This document shows positions 22,246-30,366 of a DNA stretch of 64,000 nt, in pieces. Both the position numbers and the translations under genes were made by a program. The notes under the pieces were generated by a model. That model was given only the letters and a program-made list of their open reading frames with translations. It searched no databases and was not told the origin of the DNA. The DNA comes from Halichondria panicea (lineage: Eukaryota > Porifera > Demospongiae > Suberitida > Halichondriidae), in contig NC_087382.1 of the NCBI RefSeq assembly GCF_963675165.1, positions 4,069,963-4,133,962 of the forward strand, given 5' to 3'. Positions within the stretch are counted from its first letter, which is position 1, and each line of letters opens with the position of its first letter.

Positions 22246-22638
22246 ATGAAGGTGGCTATTCTCGTCCTGGCATTGGTTGCCCTCACAGCCAGTGTGGCTT
22301 ACGCTGCTCCTGTTGAAGAAACAGAGCTTGAGGCTATGCTTCAATTGCAAGATGTTTTTGTATCTCAACAAACAGAAGACAATTTTGCAGACGAAACACT
22401 TCTAGAGAAGCTAATGCAACAAGAAACAGCTTCAGAGCAAGACAAGATGCAGTCTATTCTCGCTCAAATTCAAGAAGAGCAAATTGATGCTGCGCTGCAG
22501 GACTTTTACGCAGAAGAGCAAGTACCGGCTGAACTGCAAGGATGGCTTAAGAAGACGTTCAAAAAGGCCGGAAAATTTCTGAAGAAAAACAAGTCATCAA
22601 TCATCGGGGCAGGTATCAAGTATCTATTGGGTCGCTAG
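22246..22638 (+). CDS. Secreted cationic peptide precursor 9 (LGR end)
   Basis: The precursor is 130 residues. Signal 1-21 is followed by a propiece beginning PVEETELEA, a subfamily mark shared with the genes at 25214, 26228 and 27345. The tail starts with GW at 99-100: GWLKKTFKKAGKFLKKNKS, then SIIGAGIKYLLGR. W followed by a Lys-rich amphipathic helix, a Gly hinge, a hydrophobic helix and an amidation signal is the plan of cecropins; homology is not claimed. TATA (CTATAAAAGG) at 22181-22190. Confidence 0.88.
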   Translation: MKVAILVLALVALTASVAYAAPVEETELEAMLQLQDVFVSQQTEDNFADETLLEKLMQQETASEQDKMQSILAQIQEEQIDAALQDFYAEEQVPAELQGWLKKTFKKAGKFLKKNKSSIIGAGIKYLLGR

Positions 22639-22691
22639 GAAAGAAGCAATGGAACTGACAAGAGACTATTAACTGAACTAGAGTGTAGAAT

Positions 22692-22910
22692 ACCGTATAG
22701 CGGGTAATTTTGCTGGTGCAAATTTTCCGTATGACTTGCCGAATTAAATATTTCATATTTTAATATTCATACAGCTCAGGATAGTGCCTTAAACCAAGAG
22801 TAGATAAGAGTACTCTTATCTACTCTTGGTTGAACCTATTGCCGTAAAATAATTACTTTTCGTATGAAAATACGAATGTTTTAAAAATAACCCGTTTGTA
22901 GCTAAACGAT
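22692..22910. mobile_element. CGTATAGCGGGTAATTT element with a 40-bp perfect palindrome
   Basis: It begins CCGTATAGCGGGTAATTTTG and ends in a diverged inverse (AAAATAACCCG, about 22893). At its centre, 22792-22831 is a perfect palindrome built from AACCAAGAGTAGATAAGAGT and its reverse complement. Non-coding, just 3' of precursor 9. The same family as 37273-37456. Confidence 0.7.
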
Positions 22911-23134
22911 TTGCACATGCAGTGTCGAGATACATTAAGACAAAAAAATGGAAAATGTACCGCTACGTGTATACAGCATACAATCAGTGAGAGCTGCTAA
23001 CATGTTCTCAAATAATGAAATCTTCCATAACAATTTATAATCATCATCATGAACACAATATGAAACTACTCTACAAGTTGAGTCCACACTAAAACTATCA
23101 TTCTAACAATTGTTATTGCGTTCATATGCAGCTC

Positions 23135-23653
23135 TCAGTTCTCCCATTTACGTATATTGAAGTGTTTCTTCAAGCACTTGGCACCCCTGTAAACTTTGTA
23201 GGCTGTTCCAACATAAGGGATTTTTCCGATTACATGAGGCGCGATCTTCTTGACCAGTGGGTGCCTAACAAATCGCCTAACTCCTCGATACACCCTGCGA
23301 AATCTGAACCTGCGCCTGCGCCTACGCCTGCCCCACTGTGCTGTCACTTCAGGGTCTTGTTCTCGAGCAATCAGCTCTTGAAGCATTGCATTATCGTCAT
23401 CGTCATCCCCATCATCACCCTCTTGCATTTGGGCCAGCATCAAATCAATATCTTGATCGTCCAGTTCGTCTTGTTCAGAGACTGTTTCCTCTTCTTGATT
23501 CATGAGTTTCTCGATGAATTGCTCAACGTTCTCTACATTTTGTCCTTTCATGAGATGCTGAATAAATTCTTCAACTTCAGCCTCCTTGTTGATTTGATCG
23601 GCTGCAAAAGCTGACACAGCAGCCAACACGAGAACAAGAATTACAATCTTCAT
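23135..23653 (-). CDS. Secreted cationic peptide precursor 10 (extended, no amidation signal)
   Basis: The precursor is 172 residues and a duplicate of precursor 7. It has signal MKIVILVLVLAAVSAFA, an acidic propiece, then W at 107 and an Arg run (GRRRRRRRFRFRR). The HPLVKKIAPHVIGKIPYVG segment follows. Where precursor 7 ends KCFKG-stop, this copy reads KCLKKHFNIRKWEN. The last codons correspond to the 3' untranslated region of precursor 7 (the GAGAACTGA block), so the amidation end was lost and the tail extended. TATAAAAG (minus strand) at about 23701-23708. Confidence 0.85.
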   Translation of the reverse strand: MKIVILVLVLAAVSAFAADQINKEAEVEEFIQHLMKGQNVENVEQFIEKLMNQEEETVSEQDELDDQDIDLMLAQMQEGDDGDDDDDNAMLQELIAREQDPEVTAQWGRRRRRRRFRFRRVYRGVRRFVRHPLVKKIAPHVIGKIPYVGTAYKVYRGAKCLKKHFNIRKWEN

Positions 23654-24157
23654 CGTGATCCAAGTGTTGATGAGAATGTTCAGCAATCATTACTGATGAG
23701 CTTTTATAGTAAAATTTGATACACTATGCTACACGTGTATAGGAGGAAAATTGATTTTTGCTGCAAATGAGATAAACAGTTTCACTTGACAACTGGAAAG
23801 TCTTCCTTCCATTACCAGAACCCAGGTCAAAGGATGCAATGATTCTTATAGGGCATTTGAACCTGTTTACACACGCTAATATGGAGGTTTGTTCCTACCA
23901 ATAGATCTTCCTTGCATTAAGCGGATGGTCTTCCTGTAATAGATGGAAGATCTATAGACAGGAACCTTAATACTAAAGCCCATACTAGTAACAGTAATCG
24001 AAGCTCTTAATATATATATTTATATGTGATGTTCTAAGAGCTGCATGTATACACTGCAATAACAAAAAGAGCGCTTTATAAAAAGCAAGCAGAGTTCACA
24101 AGATTGCATTCATTTGCTCCTAACCGAACTATTCAACTAGTCACGGTTGACTCTAAC
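23654..24157. promoter_or_regulatory. Shared divergent promoter of precursors 10 and 11
   Basis: This 504-bp interval is the duplicate of 19885-20395. It has TATA boxes facing both ways (about 23704 and 24077-24083) and the same TCTTCCTTCCATT and GATCTTCCTTGCATT blocks. Conservation of the middle after duplication suggests constraint or recent origin. Confidence 0.65.
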
Positions 24158-24517
24158 ATGAAGGTGGCTATTCTTGTTCTGGCATTAGTTGCCCTCACAG
24201 CCAGTGTGGCATATGCTGCTCCTGGCATTGAAAATGAAAATGATGATGCTGAAATCGAGGCTCTACTCAGGGAGATCATGAATAAGGACAACAAGGAGGA
24301 GGAGCAAAATACAGGGGAAATCGAATCGCTTCCACAAGATGAAGAAGATGAGGATAACGAGGCCATACTGCAAGAGTTTTACGCCAGAGAGCAAGTTCCA
24401 GTCGAGATGCAAGGATGGTTTAGGCGTGCTGTTAGGAAGGTGGGGCGATTCGTGAGGAGGAAGGTGATTCCCTTTGCTCGTAAAGTGTACGGTACCTACA
24501 AATGCTACAAGGGATAG
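24158..24517 (+). CDS. Secreted cationic peptide precursor 11 (YKCYKG end)
   Basis: The precursor is 119 residues and the duplicate of precursor 8. The tail from GW at 86-87 is nearly the same (GWFRRAVRKVGRFVRRKVIP), ending YGTYKCYKG. The propiece gained KDNKEEE. The recent pair 8/11 shows little tail change while pair 7/10 changed strongly. Confidence 0.87.
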   Translation: MKVAILVLALVALTASVAYAAPGIENENDDAEIEALLREIMNKDNKEEEQNTGEIESLPQDEEDEDNEAILQEFYAREQVPVEMQGWFRRAVRKVGRFVRRKVIPFARKVYGTYKCYKG

Positions 24518-25213
24518 ACTTCTGCGGCTATACACTACGAATTTGAACACTATAAACTATATGTAGAGCTTGAAGGACTATAGAGTGACTATAGAAGAAC
24601 TGTAGAGATTGTCATAAAACTGAGTTGTTCTACTACCGTATTATTATAGAATATTTTGCGAACGTTGACCCTTTGCGATCTAACTATTGCGTTCTGGCAA
24701 GGATTGTTGTGTGTTTACTAGTACTAATTTAGATTTTGCGATTTTATTGTTGGATTGACCAACCCTCGCAAAGTTCGCATATGTTTGATGCTCACAAAAC
24801 ATTCTAGTAATACAGTATAGAAGTTATTACATCAACTATATGTATACATTATACGTGCATGCTTATCAATCTAAGAAGGTCATGACCTATAATATAAAGG
24901 TTAAAAGGTTGCATGATTTGCGTGTATTGTCCGTGCAAGCAACGTAACATGTTACAAACAAACACTCACATGACAGTACTATACATGTACTACTATCATA
25001 GAGCTACGTGTAACACAGGCCTTGGGAAACTTTAAAATCTATATATCTATTGGGAAATACTTCTTTCGCAATAAGAATTTAACTTTCGATATAATTATTC
25101 CCTTGTAAACTGATGGTGCTGAATATAAAAAGGAGCTAGAAAAAAAACATTTAGTACTGCGGTCAGAACAAAAAAATCACAAAACTCGGCAGCTAAACGA
25201 TTGATTCTTAAAC

Positions 25214-25621
25214 ATGAAGGTGGCTATTCTCATCCTGGCATTGGTTGCCCTCACAGCCAGTGTGGCTTACGCTGCTCCTGTTGAAGAGACAGAGCTTGAA
25301 GCTATGCTTCAAGATGTTTTCGGATCTCAACAAACAGAAGACGACACCGCAGACGAAACACTTTTAGAGAAGCTAATGCAACAAGAAACAGCTGCAGAGC
25401 AAGACAAGGAGTCTATTCTCGCTCAAATTCAAGAAGAACAAATTGATGCTGTGCTGCAAGAGTTTTTTGCAGAAGAGCAAGTACCAGCTGAACTGCAAGG
25501 ATGGTTCAAGAGGAAGCTCAAACAGGCAGGAAAGTATCTCAAGAAAAACAAATCAAAGATTATCGACACAGGTATCAAGTATGGACTTAAGTATGGACTC
25601 AAGCGTCTATTCGGCGGCTAG
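25214..25621 (+). CDS. Secreted cationic peptide precursor 12 (FGG end)
   Basis: The precursor is 135 residues of the PVEETELEA subfamily. The tail from GW at 96-97 reads GWFKRKLKQAGKYLKKNKSK, then IIDTGIKYGLKYGLKRLFGG. The KYG step, also present in precursors 1, 2, 4 and 15, is repeated twice. The end is GG rather than GR. TATA (ATATAAAAAG) at about 25123-25132. Confidence 0.87.
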   Translation: MKVAILILALVALTASVAYAAPVEETELEAMLQDVFGSQQTEDDTADETLLEKLMQQETAAEQDKESILAQIQEEQIDAVLQEFFAEEQVPAELQGWFKRKLKQAGKYLKKNKSKIIDTGIKYGLKYGLKRLFGG

Positions 25622-26227
25622 GAAATAAACAAGAGAACTGACAAGAGACAGATGACTTAAGTTCATATTACGAATTTTGCCTAGTACACATAATTTTGTA
25701 GCTTATAACAATTAGCACAGTGTTGAGATAACACTCAATATTATTAGGACCTGAGGGGCTTCATTGATTACATCAAAAATAATTGTGAATACAATGAAAG
25801 TAGCATCTCTAAAACTGCATGAGTGTTGCATGTATATACTATACATACTAAAAGCTGCATGTTTGGTAAAAATATGAAACTGTATAGTATACATCTTGGT
25901 GCTATGTAAACCTCATCGATCCAAGCAAGATGATATTAAACTGTGACCTTTACAGAGGGGGAGATTCATGTGTCGTTGTTAACACTGTTTGTTTTGCGTG
26001 TGTTTTCGGCTTCTCAGAATTCAGAGAAACTATAAAGAAACACACAAAACACACACCAATACTATAAAATATGTAATCTTAGAAAACAACTGAATGGCTT
26101 ATGCAAACATTCTGTTTTAAAATGAAGGTGATCACAGGAATCTATAAAAGAAAGCCAGAAAAATCATCTCTAGTCGGAGCAAATTCACAGAAATTAAGCA
26201 ACTAAACAGTTTATTTTCGAAGTTAAC

Positions 26228-26587
26228 ATGAAGGTGGCTATTCTCGTCCTGGCATTGGTTGCCCTCACAACCAGTGTGGCTTATGCTGCTCCTGTTGAAG
26301 AAACAGAGCTTGAGGCTATGCTTCAAGATGTTTTCGGATCTCAACAAACAGAAGACGACTCTGCAGATGAAACACTTCTACAGAAGCTAATGCAAGCTTC
26401 AGAGCAAGACAAGATGAAGTCTATTCTCGCTCAAGTTCAAGAAGAGCAAATTGATGCTGCGCTGCAGGAGTTTTTCGCACAAGAACAAGTACCGGCTGAA
26501 CTGCAAGGATGGCTTAGCAGAAGTATAAAACGATTTGTCAAGCCAACAATTGGGAGAGTTATCAAGTATGGGGTATTCGGTCGCTAG
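26228..26587 (+). CDS. Secreted cationic peptide precursor 13 (FGR end)
   Basis: The precursor is 119 residues of the PVEETELEA subfamily. The 26-residue tail from GW at 94-95 begins GWLSRSIKRFVKPTIGRV and ends KYGVFGR. TATA (CTATAAAAG) at 26142-26150, preceded by a TGATCACAGGA block also found before precursor 14. Confidence 0.87.
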   Translation: MKVAILVLALVALTTSVAYAAPVEETELEAMLQDVFGSQQTEDDSADETLLQKLMQASEQDKMKSILAQVQEEQIDAALQEFFAQEQVPAELQGWLSRSIKRFVKPTIGRVIKYGVFGR

Positions 26588-26792
26588 GAAAGAAGCAAGA
26601 GAACTAACAAGAGACAGTTGACTTAGAGATTGCAGATTTTGCATAATTTTCTACTGAACAATAATATTAGTATTGAAATGATAACACTGAAATACGATTT
26701 GAAGGGATTTAGAGGGATTATAATAAACTAGTTCACAATGAGCTAAAAACTGGGTGTTGTAAAAGCTGTTAAGTGGTCAAAGTCAAATAAAT

Positions 26793-26994
26793 ACCGTATA
26801 GCGGGTAATTTTCGTAGGGTAAAAACTCGAGAAACGGTGGTTTTCGTTAGTAAAAATTTCGTTTAGTCTTGTGTTGTCTGCCTGCATTTCTACGTTCCGG
26901 TAGGCCATGCCTACGTTAAAATTTCGTGGAGGTCAGCTTGCCCACAAAATAATGAATATTTTACCACACGAAAATTACCCGCTTATACGGTAAT
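26793..26994. mobile_element. CGTATAGCGGGTAATTT inverted-repeat element
   Basis: ACCGTATAGCGGGTAATTTT at the left end is matched by inverted AAAATTACCCGCTTATACGG at the right end. The interior is non-coding. It lies between precursors 13 and 14. Confidence 0.7.
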
Positions 26995-27344
26995 AGAATG
27001 AAACTGTAAAATACATTGAGAATAGATAATAGTACTCTTGATGCTATGTAAACCTCATCAATCCAAGAAAGATAATAATATGCTATTAAACTGTGACCTT
27101 TACAAAGGGGGGAGGGGGTGTTCAAGGTTTCATTGTTATACTATTCAGAGAAACCGAAGACACACACAAACAAATAACAACACTATATGTTATCTTAGAG
27201 CTAACAACTAAATGGCTCATCCAAACATTTTGTTTTAAAATGGAGGTGATCACAGGATCTATAAAAGGAAGCCAGAAAAATAATGTTATAGTCGGAGCAA
27301 ATTCACAGAAATTCAGGAACTATAAACGGTTGAAACGCTCAAAC

Positions 27345-27734
27345 ATGAAGGTGGCTATTCTCGTCCTGGTATTGGTTGCCCTCACAGCCAGTGTGGCTTA
27401 CGCTGCTCCTGTTGAAGAAACAGAGCTTGAGGCTATACTTCAAAAAATGAATCTTAGAACCTTTCTTAGAACCTTTTTTTTCGGAGGATCTCAACCAACA
27501 GCAGCGGACGACTCTGCAGATGAAACACTTCTAGAGAAGCTAATGCAACAAGAGACAGCTTCAGAGCAAGACAAGACAAAGTCTATTCTCGCTCAAGTTA
27601 AAGAAGAGCAAATTAATGCTGCGCTGCAGGAGTTTTTCGCAGAAGAGCAAGTATCGGCTGAACTGCAAGGATGGGTTAACAGGGCAATAAACTATATCAA
27701 TAGGACAGGTACGAGGTTGTTCCCTGGCCGCTAG
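27345..27734 (+). CDS. Secreted peptide precursor 14 (short tail, PGR end)
   Basis: The precursor is 129 residues of the PVEETELEA subfamily. The tail from GW at 109-110 is only 21 residues, weakly basic (GWVNRAINYINRTGTRLFPGR less one residue). The propiece holds an inserted hydrophobic stretch at about 33-48 with RTFLRTFFF, from a short tandem repeat (CTTAGAACCTTT). The ATG at 27345 is taken as the start. An ORF begins at 27093, but the TATA box (CTATAAAA, 27259-27266) lies after it. Confidence 0.82.
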   Translation: MKVAILVLVLVALTASVAYAAPVEETELEAILQKMNLRTFLRTFFFGGSQPTAADDSADETLLEKLMQQETASEQDKTKSILAQVKEEQINAALQEFFAEEQVSAELQGWVNRAINYINRTGTRLFPGR

Positions 27735-28949
27735 GACTAAAAACGGAACAACATCAAAGAGACAATTGACTGAAGTAGCATTTTAGTTTTGCAGTTGGAT
27801 AATTTTAACTCCATGCAGTGTACATGTATGTGTTTATACTTGAATGAACAACATATATAATACAACATTACTGTCAAAATTGAATTATAATACGTAACAC
27901 TAATACTATGATATTATCCTATGGATACTGAGGATTATCACGAGTCTGTGCCAGTAACTGCACGAGTGCCTGCAAGGCACGAGTGACAGTTACTAGGCAC
28001 GGACGAGTGATAATCATCAGTATCCATGGGATAATGCATTTATTGCTTGGCAACCAAAATGTAGGTTGAATCTGCGCATGCGCAACATGCGGTTGCTTTA
28101 TCAACCAGAAGAATGCGTAGCAACAAAATTGAGTTCTCCCAGTTGAAGACGAGTTTAAGAGAAAGAAAACAGCTAGAAAGACAAAGAAATAAGACTCTAG
28201 AACACCAAGAGAGCTTGCAGAAGGCTACTTAAAGATTTTGTAGAGAACAGACAAGAAAAAAAGACAAGAAAAACGTTGACAACCAGCAACCCGTTTTGAA
28301 AATGGATAGTTCTGAAGGATAAACAGCATGTGCTTGCTTTCTATCATGCTCCAGTGTATCAGAAGAGGAAACATGCACCGCTATAACTGAAGAAAAGTGT
28401 GACAACCGTTTTTGAAGCCAAAACGACTTTATACAAGCCTGAACAGGCTTATATGGTGGTGCAGTACACTTCTACATGTGCAATACTCCGCTCAAAGCAC
28501 CCACTTCCAACACTGATGCCTGTTTGATGCGTTAAATAAGAACACTGACAACCTCCTGACCCTCAGCTTCACTGCAAAAAGAGCACAGAAGTGATACAGA
28601 GCATCAGAAAACAAGAAAAGAGACTGATAAACATTGCAATGCATGATTATAAGTGTGTAAACTATGTTTTTCTTGTTCTCTCACTGCTGAAAACGTTTTA
28701 TTCCAAATAATAATCACTTCCTAGTGTGCAATAACAAGTGTGCAATAATACTTCCGGGTGTGCGATATGGAAAAATATCTGCACAGTCGGTGATGAGTCG
28801 CTTCCTGTGCAATTTGAATGTAAAACGCTGATGTCAGCACTTATTAAAAAGCAATAATTGATATTATTATCTATAAACAAACTGACAAACAATAGTATAT
28901 GCTACTAAGCTGAAATATCTGTTCTGAAGGTTTTTTCGATTGTTAATTT
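27735..28949. other. Spacer with one foldback repeat, no gene seen
   Basis: Around 27916-28033, GGATACTGAGGATTATCACGAG and an inverted CGAGTGATAATCATCAGTATCC pair around a centre with CACGAGTG steps, forming a foldback. The rest is AT-rich with no supported frame. Confidence 0.55.
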
Positions 28950-29444
28950 CTAGCCAGCCAACAAAGGAAGAATAACTGGCAATAATGCTAGGCCAATTTT
29001 AAGCACTGTGGGGCCGTATTTTTTTAGCACCTTTCCTGTTATTTTAAGAACTTTCTTTCCAATCTTGAGCCCTTTTTTCCCAAGCTTTCCGACTTTTGAT
29101 TTGAATTTTCGAAGCTTCTTTCCCAATTTCTTGAAAGCTTTCTTGAAGTTCTTCTTGAAACGGGCCTGTACTTCAACCGGTACTTGCTCTTGTGCAAAGA
29201 ATTCTTCAATTGCTGCGTCGACATGAGCATCGTACATCGCATTGGTCTCCAATTCCACCTGATCATCATTCTGTTGCTCTGCTATTTGTTGGAAAAGTTC
29301 GTTGATGAAACGCTCAATTTCAGCAACTTCTTTAGAAGACATCAACTCTTGAATGGCAGCTTCATCTTCATTCTCAGTAGGAGCAGCGTAAGCCACACTG
29401 GCTGAGAGGGCAACAAATGCTAAGACGAGAATAGCCACCTTCAT
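28950..29444 (-). CDS. Secreted Lys-rich peptide precursor 15 (long tail, LLAG end)
   Basis: The precursor is 164 residues. Signal 1-21 is followed by an acidic propiece with EEFFAQEQVPVEVQ. The tail (about 94-164) is the longest Lys-rich one: ARFKKNFKKAFKKLGKKLRK, several GKK/KIGKK steps, one KKYGPTVLK, then a very hydrophobic IGLALLPVILPLLAG end. The terminal G allows amidation. A basic helix array plus a hydrophobic end fits a membrane-active peptide, inferred. TATAAAAG (minus strand) at about 29493-29500. Confidence 0.87.
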   Translation of the reverse strand: MKVAILVLAFVALSASVAYAAPTENEDEAAIQELMSSKEVAEIERFINELFQQIAEQQNDDQVELETNAMYDAHVDAAIEEFFAQEQVPVEVQARFKKNFKKAFKKLGKKLRKFKSKVGKLGKKGLKIGKKVLKITGKVLKKYGPTVLKIGLALLPVILPLLAG

Positions 29445-29500
29445 GTTTGAGTGTTTCTGATATTGCAGCAACTGTAGTAACCCACAGCTTAGCTTTTATA

Positions 29501-30366
29501 AAAAAAACTTTATGCAAAATAATACATGCACGTATTAAGTGTATCTATAGATGTATTTACTTGATATGATAATTATTTGATTCCCAAATGTTCATCAATT
29601 GCATGGACTTTCTCACAGTAAAACAATCAATTGTTCTTATGAAAGTTATCAAGCCTAACACGATATACATATGAGGGCACTATACACACGAGAGCAATTT
29701 AGCTAGTATAAATAATTATTGATTGTGGTCCATATGCAATACCGTTGTGAAGTAAGGTTTTGATGACAGTCATTTGTAATTTTATCATGCAGCATACTAA
29801 CCTGTGCCTATAATAAACACTGAAAGCAAAAACAGTACTCGTACACACATCTTTAAATGAATGTATACAGTAAACAGAGATCACTTTACAAAACATAATG
29901 TGATTGAAACTATATATATTTGGTAATACAACCAGGTCAATAGGCCCGAAGTCTCGATGGTCTATTTTAGCAATCCACTGTGTTGGTGTGCCCAAGGCCG
30001 GGTGACTAGCCTAAGCAAGTGTTTTATCATTGTACATAATTGTACAATGTCATGCATACGTGTACAACAGCATTGCTCGAACCGAATTACACGGTCAGTC
30101 TAAGTGCTATATAGCCTTAAGTCTATGTGCCAGCTCAGGAAAGGTCAATCTTAAGACTTTAAACATCTGCCCACACGTACACACACACTGACAGGGATGT
30201 GCCCACACTGGTTGGTTGGTGGTCGGTACTAACCACCACCTCATAATTATAGGCCTATAGTTTACCACATAAAAAGAGGCAAATTTGTATTGAGAGTGAG
30301 GATATAAATTATATAGCTACCACTATGAAAAGTCAGGGCACATCACTGTTAGTTACACACACTAAC
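29501..30366. other. 5' part of the giant intron, no gene seen
   Basis: No peptide frame or exon was recognised between precursor 15's promoter and dynein exon 9. It contains the GTTGGTTGGTGGTCGGTACT segment near 30210, a version of which recurs near 50150 in the myosin gene. Confidence 0.5.

Larger units (their letters stand above)
9264..30366 (-). other. Giant dynein intron hosting 13 peptide genes
   Basis: Dynein exon 9 ends at 30367 after AAA GAA GAG with donor GTTAGT. Exon 10 begins at 9263 with ATA GCT AGA after acceptor TGTACAG. Both edges are phase 0 and the joined protein (KEE then IARVLEEGW) is continuous with the family. I found no dynein exon in between. Other introns of the gene in this window are about 2.6 kb or shorter. 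This one is 21.1 kb and holds precursor genes 3-15. Confidence 0.8.

Noticed and set aside
9264..30366. Possibility that the dynein pieces are two genes or a pseudogene
   Set aside because: No stop or frameshift was seen in 20 exons, phases match, and the joined protein is continuous across the 21 kb gap. Kept as a caveat only.
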